Below are positions 51,397 to 60,928 of a DNA stretch of 64,000 nt, one piece after another. Both the position numbers and the translations under genes were made by a program. Source of the stretch: Rhizobium altiplani (GTDB lineage Bacteria; Pseudomonadota; Alphaproteobacteria; Rhizobiales; Rhizobiaceae); assembly GCF_001542405.1 (NCBI RefSeq), contig NZ_LNCD01000088.1, positions 1 through 64,000 of the forward strand, read 5' to 3'. Within the stretch, counting starts at the first letter, position 1, and every line of letters starts with the position of its first letter. The notes beneath the pieces were generated by a model. That model saw nothing but the letters and a program-made list of their open reading frames with translations, had not been told where the DNA came from and did not search any database.

Positions 51397-52391
51397 TTCG
51401 CGATACCCCGGGAGCTGTCTTGACTCAACGCCTGACGAATGCGGTCGATTTCCGCCGACTGGCTAGGCGTGTACATGATGATTCGCAGGTCGACGCGGCG
51501 GTTCGCATCTCGTCCCTCCTTCGTCGAGTTGTCCTTAACCGGACGCATTTGGCCGTATCCGGCGACGGACAAAACTGGTTGATTTCGGAAGTTCAGAAAA
51601 TCGACTAGCTCACCGGATTTGCCGAGAATTGTAGAAAAAGTGCTGTTTGCGCGATTAGTGGACAGGGCCAGGTTGGCCGTAAAATCCCCGGTTGAGTCGG
51701 TATGTCCTTCAATCTGCAAAGCTTCAATAATCGCATTGCCTGGATTACATTCGGCCGTCCACTTCGAACGCGGGCCAATCGTATAGCAGGGCAAAATCTG
51801 CGATAGCCTCGTTGCGACAGTTTCAACGATTGCCCTCCGGTCGGGGCGCAACGTGGATGATCCGGTTGCAAATAGGCCGTCGCCCTGAAAGCGCAAAGCG
51901 TCGGTTTCTTCACTGATAACCACCTCGAGATCAGGAAAATCAATCTTCAGCTGATCGCGTAGAGTTTCGAGAATTCGTCGTCTCTCGATCGCCGACGTGG
52001 CTAGGTAGGCTTCCAGTGGGTCAACTTTCCGAAGCTTTTCAAGCGCCTCTCTTAGCTCTTTGAGCTCGGCCTGCAGCTTCGCGATCTCAGCCTGTAACCG
52101 CTCGATCTCCACCTGCTTCCTGTTAATCTCCTCCTTGAGGTTAGCGATCGTCTTCTCATGAACAGCGATGATTGCCTGCAGTCGGACTATCTTCTGTTGC
52201 GCGACATTCCTTTCTTTAATGACCTCCTCATGTATAGGCCTGGGTACGGTGTCCTTTTCGCTATATTGCTGGGCGAAGTAAGCCAGCAAAAGGATGATGA
52301 TGAAGAGGAAGCTGACAGTCATGTCCGTCATGGACACAAATGCGCTCTCCTCCTCTTCCTCTTTGTAACGCGTCCGGAAACCTCCGCGCAT
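51393..52391 (-). CDS. zorB: Zorya protein ZorB (MotB/OmpA-like)
   Basis: 332-residue stator protein. A cytoplasmic N-terminus with a Glu run, then one membrane helix (SMTDMTVSFLFIIILLLAYF) holding Asp23, the ion-binding acid equivalent to the essential MotB/ZorB Asp. A long periplasmic coiled coil (about residues 55-130) and a C-terminal OmpA/MotB peptidoglycan-binding domain (IEGHTDSTGDFTANLALSTN, VAGYGQMRPV, RDANRRVDLRI) follow. It starts inside the zorA stop (TGATG) and overlaps zorC by 4 bp. Confidence 0.95.
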   Translation of the reverse strand: MRGGFRTRYKEEEEESAFVSMTDMTVSFLFIIILLLAYFAQQYSEKDTVPRPIHEEVIKERNVAQQKIVRLQAIIAVHEKTIANLKEEINRKQVEIERLQAEIAKLQAELKELREALEKLRKVDPLEAYLATSAIERRRILETLRDQLKIDFPDLEVVISEETDALRFQGDGLFATGSSTLRPDRRAIVETVATRLSQILPCYTIGPRSKWTAECNPGNAIIEALQIEGHTDSTGDFTANLALSTNRANSTFSTILGKSGELVDFLNFRNQPVLSVAGYGQMRPVKDNSTKEGRDANRRVDLRIIMYTPSQSAEIDRIRQALSQDSSRGIAN

Positions 52392-54421
52392 CAGGCTCTC
52401 CGGGACTGCGGAGCGAATTGCTCGGCCTGTTCAACGATTTCACGCATGGTGTCGAGCGCAGGATTTAGCCTTTCCTGCAGATCGCGCACGTGACCGAACA
52501 TGCCCTGGACGGACTTCTCCACATTTTCCGTGTAGAGATCGAAAGCCTGGCCGAGCTTTCCATCCATTTCATCGAGGCGGTCGCCCTGCCCCTTCAGACG
52601 TTCCAGCATCACAGAGACACCGCCCAGCGCGTTCTCGATGGATTTCGCTTCCGCCTGGAGGATTTCCTTCGCAGCGGCAAGAGCAGAGGCAGCGGACTCG
52701 GCGGTCGCCTCCGCAGACCTCGATACGGTGCTCGCCGCGTGTTGCGTGCTGTCAGTGAGTTGCCGGATCGAACCTTCCATGCGATCCACGACGGCCTTCA
52801 CGGGAGTGACAGCAGCCACAAGTGAGCTTGCCGCCCCGTTAAAGGTACCCGCAGCCTTTTCCGAAGCATCGGCACCAGCCTTCACTCCGTCGGCCATGCG
52901 CCGCATGTCTGACGTGCCGTCATTGAGCTGCTTGACCAGACCTTCGAACCTGTTGCCTATTTCAGCCAGAGGAGCGAGCAAGCCGGCGCCGGCTTTCTCG
53001 GAAACCTCTTCCGCGACCCGAGCAATCTCCGCGCTGGTGCGGCTGAACACGTCTGCCACGTCCTTGCCGGCATCGCCGATAGCCGAGCTCACCTGCTGAC
53101 CTGCAAGTTTCATGCGTTCCTGCGCGGCTTCTGTTCCTGTTCGCGCTGCGGACTCGATCTCCTGCTTGAAGGATTCGGCCGCCTGGCGCATGTCCTCAGC
53201 CGCTGCCGACATGGCGCGCGCACCTTCGCCCGTATTATCGCGAATGCCCTCAAGCGTACGGTTCATGACCGCAAGGAGCTTCTCGGCACCTTCGTTAAAC
53301 GTCCCCCCGGTTACCTCGGCCGTATTCGTGATAGCCGCACGGAGGTCTTCCACAGCTTGGGCGACACGCTCCGTAACGCCTTCCATCTCCGAGCCTATCC
53401 GCCCCGAGCTTTGATCGAGACGGTCAGCAAGCAACCCAAGCCTTTCACCTGCATCCGAGATTTTCTGGCTAGCCTCGGTTAGCGCAATACCGATTGAATC
53501 TGTAAGCTTGTCCGAAATTCCGGACACCATATCTCCCACGCCCTCTGCGCCGAGTTTGCCCACTCGCTCTACGATCGGTGCCATTGCACCGGCGATCGAA
53601 CTCTGGATTGCCGCCGGGAGCTCCTCTCTCAAGGGACGGCCAATCTCCGCGACCAACTCCATCCCAATCAATCGGAAATGCTCCCGCTGTTCCCGGGTTG
53701 CCTTCAGCTGTTCTGTGGCAAGGGCCTCCAGACTGATGTAGGTGAGACGCTGCTCAATGGCGGCACATAGTTCATGGATCGACTGCTCCAGTCGCCCGTA
53801 GATGCTTCTAAGAAGGATCGTGAAGACGATCGAGCAGAAAAGCCCCGTCAACGACATAATAAACTTCGCCGAGGCCACAGAAAGCAGCTGTCGCATGACA
53901 CCGCTATCGATCTCTGCTCCTTGCGCCATCGTCGAGAGAGCGGCGATCAACCCCAGGAACGTCAGAAAAAGCCCAACCGAAACAAAGAGCCCGGGTACGA
54001 TGCGCCAAAAGCCAACCCCAAAACCCAAGTCCTCTGGATTGAGAAACATGGACGGTCGGACGGCATTGCGAAGCACGACCTTGCCGTCTTCCTCGTGAGG
54101 TACAAGGGTCTCTCTGTATTTCTCCCACGCAGCCGCCAATTGCCGGCGATACCTGTTCGTGCCCGTTTTCTTGATGGAGGCGGACAGAACGTCGATGTCA
54201 CGGCTGAAATCAGCGCCTGTCGGGCTGTTTTGAATTTCACGTCTGAGCCACTGAACTGCTTTCTGGCGCTGAAAGACTTCTCGAAAGAAAGCCGCAGTAA
54301 AAACCACCAGAAGAACGACAATTCCTAGAGCGACAATACCTGGAGCAGCCGCATCCTTTACAAGATAATTCGCCGCGCCAAGAATCGAGGCAACGACGAA
54401 ACTTCCAATTTCCTGAATCAC
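52391..54421 (-). CDS. zorA: Zorya protein ZorA (MotA/ExbB-like with long coiled-coil tail)
   Basis: 676-residue membrane motor subunit. Membrane helices: GIVALGIVVLLVVFTAAFF near residue 30, the paired MotA/TolQ helices RIVPGLFVSVGLFLTFLGLI and MSLTGLFCSIVFTILLRSIY. The remaining ~400 residues are a cytoplasmic coiled-coil tail rich in Ala, Glu, Ser and Thr (for example DRMEGSIRQLTDSTQHAAST), as in ZorA, where the tail carries the infection signal. Start is GTG at 54421. First gene of the operon. Confidence 0.94.
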   Translation of the reverse strand: MIQEIGSFVVASILGAANYLVKDAAAPGIVALGIVVLLVVFTAAFFREVFQRQKAVQWLRREIQNSPTGADFSRDIDVLSASIKKTGTNRYRRQLAAAWEKYRETLVPHEEDGKVVLRNAVRPSMFLNPEDLGFGVGFWRIVPGLFVSVGLFLTFLGLIAALSTMAQGAEIDSGVMRQLLSVASAKFIMSLTGLFCSIVFTILLRSIYGRLEQSIHELCAAIEQRLTYISLEALATEQLKATREQREHFRLIGMELVAEIGRPLREELPAAIQSSIAGAMAPIVERVGKLGAEGVGDMVSGISDKLTDSIGIALTEASQKISDAGERLGLLADRLDQSSGRIGSEMEGVTERVAQAVEDLRAAITNTAEVTGGTFNEGAEKLLAVMNRTLEGIRDNTGEGARAMSAAAEDMRQAAESFKQEIESAARTGTEAAQERMKLAGQQVSSAIGDAGKDVADVFSRTSAEIARVAEEVSEKAGAGLLAPLAEIGNRFEGLVKQLNDGTSDMRRMADGVKAGADASEKAAGTFNGAASSLVAAVTPVKAVVDRMEGSIRQLTDSTQHAASTVSRSAEATAESAASALAAAKEILQAEAKSIENALGGVSVMLERLKGQGDRLDEMDGKLGQAFDLYTENVEKSVQGMFGHVRDLQERLNPALDTMREIVEQAEQFAPQSRRA

Positions 54422-54550
54422 TTAATCCCATCCCCAACCACTACCCATGAGTGGTAACGGATTGGAAACTATTAGAGGCGCGGCCGGGCAATCAAGCGTA
54501 CCCGGGCGGTTTGGCCAAATCTCCACAAAATTGAAATGCGATGTGATTTA

Positions 54551-54568
54551 TTTTCCACAACTTGTGAA
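54551..54568. repeat. palindrome TTTCCACAA-c-TTGTGAAA
   Basis: Inverted repeat between zorA and the metallophosphoesterase gene, in an AT-richer stretch (tgatttattttccacaacttgtgaaagag). Possibly an operator for the leftward Zorya operon; nothing identifies the regulator. The surrounding 433-bp gap 54422-54854 has no convincing gene. Confidence 0.4.
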
Positions 54569-54659
54569 AGAGTGGCGAATCTCCGTTCGGAAGTGTGTGA
54601 GACCGGAGATGCCCATCCGGGACGCTCGCGCAGTAAATCTTCGGCGTCGTGCATGCTGT

Positions 54660-54817
54660 TGCAATACGGAAATGATTTCCGTGTGCAGTTCTCGCGAAGC
54701 ACAGCAATGAGCATCACAGGAGTTGCATTGCCCTCGTTGGGCCGATTGAATGGCGATACCGATTCTGGGACCGATTGCATGACCAAGGTCTTTTACGCCG
54801 ATGAGCTGCATAGATGA
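54660..54817 (+). repeat. duplicated leader repeat, copy D (matches 55842-55980)
   Basis: About 137 bases align to 55844-55980 with one 1-bp indel and roughly 85% identity by eye. It begins with the palindrome CGGAAATGATTTCCG (54667-54681) and ends with ATGACCAAGGTCTTTTACGCC, equivalent to the start of the restriction gene at 55957. Here the short frame stops after MTKVFYADELHR, so the copy looks like a detached leader plus first codons. Confidence 0.8.
54667..54681. repeat. island palindrome, site D
   Basis: CGGAAATGATTTCCG, perfect 7-bp arms around one base, followed by TGTGCA as at site E. Confidence 0.65.
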
Positions 54818-54854
54818 TGCCAAGGCGTAATACCTAGCTAGCGAGGGTGTTCGT

Positions 54855-55799
54855 TTGCTACAAAACCATTCACATATCGACGTCATTCCCGACATTCACG
54901 CTGATCTGGATCGCCTAACAAAAACTCTCACTTACCTCGGTTATCGGGAATCAGCTTCATGCTGGGCGCATCCTGAGGGCCGAATTGTCGCCTTTCTCGG
55001 GGACTTCATTGATGGAGGGGATCAAAACTCCGTAGTGATCTCTCTCGTGCGCGCAATGCAACTGCGCGGTCACGCGATAGCGATCATGGGCAATCACGAA
55101 CTCAACGCGTTACTCTATCATGAGCGAGGTGAAAATTCGGAGCGCACTAGCGACGGGTTCATGCGCGCTCACACGCTAAAGAATACCGCACAGCACGAAA
55201 CGTTCTTGAAAGAATTTCCGGTTGGCGCGCCTCATACACAAGACGTGCTCGATTGGTTCATGACGCTTCCGCTGTTTATCGATCTGCCGGGGATAAGACT
55301 TGTCCACGCATACTGGGACGATCGTCACATAGACACCATTCGCCATAGAACCGGCGATGCCCGCTTGAAGCGAGATGATCTGCAAGAGTTGGCATTCGAG
55401 AAGGATGCCACTCGGTTTGCCGACGCGGTCTTATCCAGTCTAAAGGGGCCAGAGGCCGAGCTGCCGCACGGCCATTCGTTCACGGATATAAAGGGGCATA
55501 CCCGCACTGCGGTCCGGCTGAAATGGTGGCAGGCAGGCGTCCGCACGTGGCGAAGCTCTGCGCTGTCTGTGCCTCGTTCAGACGACCTTCCGGATACGCC
55601 CGTGATCGAATGTGGCGATATCAACTTTTATGGCGCGCAGGAAAAGCCTGTGTTCTTCGGGCACTACAAAATGCTCAGTCAGCCTGAAATTGCTGCACAC
55701 AATGCCCTCTGCCTTGACTACATAGAAAGGCCCTGCGCGTATCGGTGGAATGGAGAGCGGTTGTTAAGTACGGACAATCTTATCCTGGTGCCAAAATAA
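54855..55799 (+). CDS. metallophosphoesterase (calcineurin-like)
   Basis: 314-residue phosphoesterase with all dimetal motifs: DVIPDIHADLDRL, VAFLGDFIDGGDQN, IAIMGNHELNALLY, RLVHAYWDDRHI and PVFFGHYKM. The layout resembles ApaH/PrpE-type symmetric dinucleotide hydrolases and protein phosphatases; substrate unknown. Start is TTG at 54855 with GAGGGTG before it. It is flanked by two copies of the same leader repeat, so it may have been inserted between them or moved with one. Confidence 0.85.
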   Translation: MLQNHSHIDVIPDIHADLDRLTKTLTYLGYRESASCWAHPEGRIVAFLGDFIDGGDQNSVVISLVRAMQLRGHAIAIMGNHELNALLYHERGENSERTSDGFMRAHTLKNTAQHETFLKEFPVGAPHTQDVLDWFMTLPLFIDLPGIRLVHAYWDDRHIDTIRHRTGDARLKRDDLQELAFEKDATRFADAVLSSLKGPEAELPHGHSFTDIKGHTRTAVRLKWWQAGVRTWRSSALSVPRSDDLPDTPVIECGDINFYGAQEKPVFFGHYKMLSQPEIAAHNALCLDYIERPCAYRWNGERLLSTDNLILVPK

Positions 55800-55841
55800 C
55801 AACGACAAAGACGCATCCAACAGACGGTTATCGGGCTACAA

Positions 55842-55980
55842 TGCGGAAATAATTTCCGTGTGCAATTCTTTGCTAAACACAGCAATCCGCATCGTAGGAG
55901 TTGCATCACCCTCGCGGGGGCGATTGAATGGCGATGCCGATTCTGGGACAGATTGCATGACCAAGCCATTTTACGCCGAG
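55842..55980 (+). repeat. duplicated leader repeat, copy E
   Basis: Second copy of the repeat at 54660. Here it leads directly into the restriction gene, its final ATGACCAAG being that gene's likely start. It opens with the perfect palindrome CGGAAATAATTTCCG at 55844-55858. Confidence 0.8.
55844..55858. repeat. island palindrome, site E
   Basis: CGGAAATAATTTCCG, perfect 7-bp arms, followed by TGTGCAATTCT. It lies about 100 bp before the restriction gene start, a position suited to a promoter-proximal operator. Confidence 0.65.
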
Positions 55981-58900
55981 CCAATTCTTAATTCGCCATA
56001 CGAAGTTCCCACGCGCCATCATGCGCTGTCCGAAAGTGGCGAGCCGCTCAATCAACCGCCCATCGAAGGCCGGCGCCGGTCGAAATACGTGGCACCCGTT
56101 CCGAAGAGCCGCAAGATCAAAGCAGATGCCAAAAAGCAGGCTACGCTTGATCTCGACCAGACCAAGGACGGCAGCAGCCACTACAACCCTACGCCGATCA
56201 TCAACGAAATTCGCGGCCACATCGCGTCATGGCGCTCAATTCCCAATCCCAACGACTGGGGCGTCACGCCCGTTACCCAGCGATTGCTCCAATATTGGCG
56301 AAGTGACAACTTCTCCGGCCCCCGCCCCTTCTATTGCCAGGTGGAAGCCGTGGAAACGGCGATCTGGCTTGCCGAGGTGGCCCGAAAGAACAAGCAGTAC
56401 GCTCATATCTTCCGGCATCTCGAGGAGGCGAACCGCGACGCCAACCCCGAAATCTTTCGTCTAGCGCTGAAACTGGCCACCGGCGCCGGCAAGACAACCG
56501 TCATGGCCATGCTGATTGCCTGGCAGGCAATCAATGCCGCTCGGCAGCCGAACTCCAGTTTGTTCTCGAGAGGGTTCCTCATCGTTGCGCCCGGTATCAC
56601 CATCAAGGACCGACTGCGCGTACTGAAGCCTTCTGACGGCAATAGCTACTATCGTTCCCGGGAACTTGTTCCACAGGACATGATGCCCGACCTGAACAAG
56701 GCGAAGATCGAAATCGTCAACTATCATGTTTTTCAACGGCGCAAGGCTCACGAGCTGAACGCAGTAGGTCTCCGCCTGATGAAGGGCTGGAAAGGAGAAG
56801 CAATCGAGGAACTCGAGACCGAGGGACAGATGCTTCAGCGGGCCTGTGGCGATCTCCTGCAAATGAAAAACGTCGTGGTCATCAACGACGAGGCGCACCA
56901 TTGCTATCGCGAACGTCCGGGAAGCCACGAAGAAGATGAACTGAAGGGGGAGGAAAAGGACGAGGCGAAGGAAAACAACGAGGCCGCGCGGCTTTGGATT
57001 TCCGGCATCGAGGCTTTGAAGCGGAAAGTCGGCGTTCGCGCGGTCTATGATCTCTCGGCGACACCGTTCTTCTTGCGCGGGTCGGGTTATGAGGAAGGCA
57101 CCCTCTTCCCCTGGGTGGTCTCCGACTTTTCGCTCGTCGATGCTATCGAGTGCGGCATCGTCAAGCTGCCCCGCGTGCCGGTGTCGGACAATGCCGTCAA
57201 TGCCGCCACCCCCGTGTTCCGCAATCTATGGGACCACATCGGCAAGAAGATGCCGAAGAAGGGGGCGGGCAAATCCGGCGATCTTGATCCCCTTAGCATA
57301 CCTGCCGAATTGCAGACCGCGCTCTACTCGCTCTACTCCCACTACGAGAAGGAATACGATGCCTGGCAAAAGGCCGGCATCGGCGTTCCGCCCGTATTCA
57401 TCGTCGTCTGCAACAACACCGCCAGCTCAAAACTGATCTTTGAATGGATTTCCGGCTGGGAACGCGAGGTTGAAGGAGAGCGCCAGACAAAGCACTACGG
57501 GCATCTGGAGCTCTTCCGGAACTACGATGACCGCAACGGCAATCCGCTGCCGCGCATGAACACGCTGCTGATCGATTCCCAGCAGCTCGAATCCGGCGAG
57601 GCGCTTGATTCCAAGTTCCGCGACATGGCCGAGGCGGAAATCGAGCAGTTCCGTAGGGAGATCAAGGAGCGCGAGGGTGCCGCGGCGGCCGACAAGCTCT
57701 CGGACTCGGAACTCTTGCGTGAAGTGATGAACACCGTCGGGCAGAAGGGCCGGCTCGGCGAGCAGGTGCGGTGCGTCGTCTCCGTGTCGATGCTGACGGA
57801 AGGCTGGGATGCCAACACGGTCACCCATATTCTAGGCGTTCGCGCTTTCGGTACGCAATTGCTCTGCGAGCAGGTGATTGGTCGAGGCCTGCGCCGCCAG
57901 TCCTATGAGCTGAACGACAGGGGGCTGTTCAACACGGAATACGCCGACATCCTCGGCATTCCCTTCGACTTCGCCACCGAGCCCCAGGAGGTCACACGAA
58001 CACCACCGAAGCCGACCACACGTGTCCATGCGCTGAAAGAGCGCAACGACCTTTCCATCCGCTTTCCGCGCGTTGCCGGTTATCGCGCCGAGCTTCCCTC
58101 CGATAGCTTTTCGGCGAATTTCTCGGCGGACTCAGTCCTCGACCTGACGCCAGAATTGGTCGGCCCCTGTACAGTCCGTCTCGAAGGGCTGGTCGGCGAA
58201 GGCCATGACATTTCTCCGGATGCGCTCGATGACATGCGGCCGAACACCGTCGCGACGCATCTCACCAAGAAGCTCATCGAGATGTATTTCCGTGAGCCGG
58301 ATCAGGACGTTCCCTATTTCCTTTATAATCAACTCCAGCCCATTACGCGGCGCTGGATGGCCACTTGCCTGAAGCTCACTGGTGGCACCAGGGCGGGCAT
58401 GCTGACCTATGCCGAGCTGGCGGAGAAAGCATCCGAACTCATCTACCAAGCCATAGTCCGCAGCGCCGGTGAAGATGGGGAGAGTGTCGTGAAGGCCATG
58501 CTCGATCCGTACAATCCGCACGGCTACACCGATCACGTGTCCTTCATCACGACCAAGCAGACGCTCTGGGAAACCCGCCTTTCCCATGTGAACTACGTCG
58601 TCTGCGATAGCGATTGGGAGGCGGAATTTGCCCGCGTCGTGGAAGCGCACCCAGCTACGATCTCCTACGTGAAGAACCAGGCACTCGGTTTCGAAGTACC
58701 CTATCGCTCAGGCAGCGTGCCGCGCCGCTACCTGCCGGACTTCATCATACAGGTTGATGACGGTCACGGACCGGATGACCCGTTGAACCTGATCGTCGAG
58801 GTTAAAGGGTTCCGCGGTCTCGATGAGCAGATCAAGGCTGAGACAATGAAGAACCTCTGGGTTCCCGGCGTCAACAATCTCAAGGCTTACGGCCGCTGGG

Positions 58901-58992
58901 CGTTTGCCGAATTTCGAAACGCCTTTGCGATGGAGGAGGATTACGGAAAGTTGGTCAAATCGTTTGCAGCACGCGTCGGGGAGAATGCATAG
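55957..58992 (+). CDS. type III-like restriction endonuclease, helicase/nuclease subunit (BPTD_3080-like)
   Basis: 1011-residue DEAD/DEAH helicase with a terminal nuclease. Walker A is LATGAGKTTVMAM (~residue 174-180), the DEAH box VVINDEAHHCYRE (~310), motif III SATPFFLRGSG, motif VI CEQVIGRGLRRQ. Near the C-terminus RYLPDFIIQVDDG and LNLIVEVKGFRG supply a PD-(D/E)XK-type D...EVK site. ATG at 55957 puts the family-typical PILNSPYEVPTRH near the N-terminus. It begins an operon that ends with the matching methyltransferase. Confidence 0.88.
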   Translation: MTKPFYAEPILNSPYEVPTRHHALSESGEPLNQPPIEGRRRSKYVAPVPKSRKIKADAKKQATLDLDQTKDGSSHYNPTPIINEIRGHIASWRSIPNPNDWGVTPVTQRLLQYWRSDNFSGPRPFYCQVEAVETAIWLAEVARKNKQYAHIFRHLEEANRDANPEIFRLALKLATGAGKTTVMAMLIAWQAINAARQPNSSLFSRGFLIVAPGITIKDRLRVLKPSDGNSYYRSRELVPQDMMPDLNKAKIEIVNYHVFQRRKAHELNAVGLRLMKGWKGEAIEELETEGQMLQRACGDLLQMKNVVVINDEAHHCYRERPGSHEEDELKGEEKDEAKENNEAARLWISGIEALKRKVGVRAVYDLSATPFFLRGSGYEEGTLFPWVVSDFSLVDAIECGIVKLPRVPVSDNAVNAATPVFRNLWDHIGKKMPKKGAGKSGDLDPLSIPAELQTALYSLYSHYEKEYDAWQKAGIGVPPVFIVVCNNTASSKLIFEWISGWEREVEGERQTKHYGHLELFRNYDDRNGNPLPRMNTLLIDSQQLESGEALDSKFRDMAEAEIEQFRREIKEREGAAAADKLSDSELLREVMNTVGQKGRLGEQVRCVVSVSMLTEGWDANTVTHILGVRAFGTQLLCEQVIGRGLRRQSYELNDRGLFNTEYADILGIPFDFATEPQEVTRTPPKPTTRVHALKERNDLSIRFPRVAGYRAELPSDSFSANFSADSVLDLTPELVGPCTVRLEGLVGEGHDISPDALDDMRPNTVATHLTKKLIEMYFREPDQDVPYFLYNQLQPITRRWMATCLKLTGGTRAGMLTYAELAEKASELIYQAIVRSAGEDGESVVKAMLDPYNPHGYTDHVSFITTKQTLWETRLSHVNYVVCDSDWEAEFARVVEAHPATISYVKNQALGFEVPYRSGSVPRRYLPDFIIQVDDGHGPDDPLNLIVEVKGFRGLDEQIKAETMKNLWVPGVNNLKAYGRWAFAEFRNAFAMEEDYGKLVKSFAARVGENA

Positions 58993-60909
58993 ATGTCGGG
59001 GTCAACGTTCAAGACAAATCCGATCGCGCTGCAAGAATTGCTGAAGAAGTGCGACGATGGGAAGCTTCAGCTACCGGACTTCCAGCGCAGCTGGGTGTGG
59101 GATGAGGATCGGATCAAGAGCCTGATCGCATCCATTTCGCGGGCCTTTCCGGTTGGTGCACTTATGACCCTCGAGACCGGAGGCGGTGTTAACTTCAAGC
59201 CGCGGCCTATCGAAGGCGCGCCCGAGACGGCGAGACGAGTCGAACCCGCAGAGTTGCTCCTCGACGGCCAGCAACGAATGACGTCGCTCTATCAAGTCAC
59301 GTTGCGCGGCCAAGTCGTGAAGACTATCACGCCGAAGAAACAACCCGTAGAGCGGTGGTTCTTCATCGATATCAAAAAATCGCTAGACCCTTCGGTCGAT
59401 CGGGAAGAAGCGATCATCTCGGTTCCTGCGGACAAGATCGTACGTTCCGACTTCAACCGAACGATCGATCATGATTATTCCACCACCGAGCGTGAATTCG
59501 AGAACCTGGTTTTCCCCCTCTCCCGCGCCTTCGACGGAATGGCGTGGCAGATGGAGTTCGTGACCTGGGCCAACGCCAACGGCCGCATGCAGGAGCTTTG
59601 GCCAACCGTCCAGCAGTTCTATACGGAAATCCTGGCGAACTTCACCGGTTACCATGTTCCTGTCATCGCACTCGACAAGACGACAACCAAGGAAGCTGTG
59701 TGCACGGTCTTCGAGAAGGTCAACACGGGTGGCAAGCCACTCGATGCGTTCGAGCTTGTTACAGCCATCTATGCCGCTGATGGACATGAACTTCGCAAGG
59801 ACTGGTACGGCGAAGGTAGAGACAACAAGGGCCGACACGGAATTTTCGTCAGTGCTCAGAGGCTGGCGGATGCCGAAAAGGGTATCCTGGCCAATGTGGC
59901 CAACACCGACTTTTTGCACGTGATCTCCCTATTCCACACACGCGATCTTCGGCGCGCTGCGGTGGCTGCCAACAAGGAAGGCAAGGACCTTCCTCAAATT
60001 ACGGGCAAGAGGGGGGCCCTGCTGAATCTTCCGCTCAGCGCCTACAAGAAATACGAGAAATTGGCTGAGCAGGGTTTTCTCAAGGCCGCGAAGTTCCTCT
60101 TCACACAGCGCGTCTACCGCTTGTTCGATCTGCCCTACCAAACGCAGATCATTCCGCTTGCAGCGATCCTCGCGGACATCGGCGACGCCTGGGAGCTCGA
60201 AGGCAACCGCGAGAAAATCCAGCAGTGGTACTGGTGCGGCGTTTTGGGCGAGCTCTATGGGTCGGCCGTCGAAACCCGGATTGCACGCGATTTCCAGGAA
60301 GTGCCCGCTTGGCTAACCGGGGGCAAGGTCCCTGCGACAGTCTCGGAAGCCTCCTTCCGCCCAGATCGGCTAAAGACGATGCGCATGCGGCTCTCCGCGG
60401 CCTACAAAGGCGTGAACGCGCTCCTGATGAAGGGGCGCGCTCAGGACTTCCGCTCAGGTCAGGAATTCGATCACACTGTCTTCTTCGGCGAGAATGTCGA
60501 CATCCATCACATCTTTCCGAAGAAGTGGTGCGAAGACAACAAGATCAAACCGGACGTCTACGATTCCATTATCAACAAGACGCCACTCTCCTATCGCACG
60601 AACCGCATCATTGGCGGCGTTGCACCCTCCGCGTATCTGGCAAAACTCGAGAATGGCAGCGCCGAGGCGACACCCGTCGATCCTGTTCGTCTGAATGGTT
60701 TCTTGGCCTCGCACCTGATCGATCCGACGCTCCTTCGCACAAACGAATTCACGGCCTTCATGGAGGCTCGTCAGCAAGCGCTACTTAGCCTGATTGCGCA
60801 GGCAATGGGCAAGCAGGTGGAAATGCCGAGCGCAGCAGTGGATCAGGAATATTCCGACGAACTCGATGAGGACGAGGCGGAAGCGGAATTTACGGTGGCA
60901 GCGGAATAA
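58993..60909 (+). CDS. DUF262/DUF1524 protein (GmrSD-like restriction factor)
   Basis: 638-residue protein. N-terminal DUF262: KLQLPDFQRSWVWDEDRIKS and the nucleotide-binding LLLDGQQRMTSLYQV. C-terminal DUF1524 HNH-type nuclease: VDIHHIFPKKWCEDN then SIINKTPLSYRTNRIIG. This pairing is that of GmrSD-type restriction enzymes that attack modified DNA. Its ATG follows the helicase stop with no spacer. Inside a type III-like restriction operon it may add a second nuclease activity. An acidic tail (DELDEDEAEAE) ends the chain. Confidence 0.9.
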   Translation: MSGSTFKTNPIALQELLKKCDDGKLQLPDFQRSWVWDEDRIKSLIASISRAFPVGALMTLETGGGVNFKPRPIEGAPETARRVEPAELLLDGQQRMTSLYQVTLRGQVVKTITPKKQPVERWFFIDIKKSLDPSVDREEAIISVPADKIVRSDFNRTIDHDYSTTEREFENLVFPLSRAFDGMAWQMEFVTWANANGRMQELWPTVQQFYTEILANFTGYHVPVIALDKTTTKEAVCTVFEKVNTGGKPLDAFELVTAIYAADGHELRKDWYGEGRDNKGRHGIFVSAQRLADAEKGILANVANTDFLHVISLFHTRDLRRAAVAANKEGKDLPQITGKRGALLNLPLSAYKKYEKLAEQGFLKAAKFLFTQRVYRLFDLPYQTQIIPLAAILADIGDAWELEGNREKIQQWYWCGVLGELYGSAVETRIARDFQEVPAWLTGGKVPATVSEASFRPDRLKTMRMRLSAAYKGVNALLMKGRAQDFRSGQEFDHTVFFGENVDIHHIFPKKWCEDNKIKPDVYDSIINKTPLSYRTNRIIGGVAPSAYLAKLENGSAEATPVDPVRLNGFLASHLIDPTLLRTNEFTAFMEARQQALLSLIAQAMGKQVEMPSAAVDQEYSDELDEDEAEAEFTVAAE

Positions 60910-60928
60910 GACAAGCCGATGGAGATTA

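Noticed and set aside
54447..54817. Small frames in the zorA-phosphoesterase gap, including one ending MTKVFYADELHR
   Set aside because: Explained by a duplicated leader repeat; no independent ribosome site or protein family.
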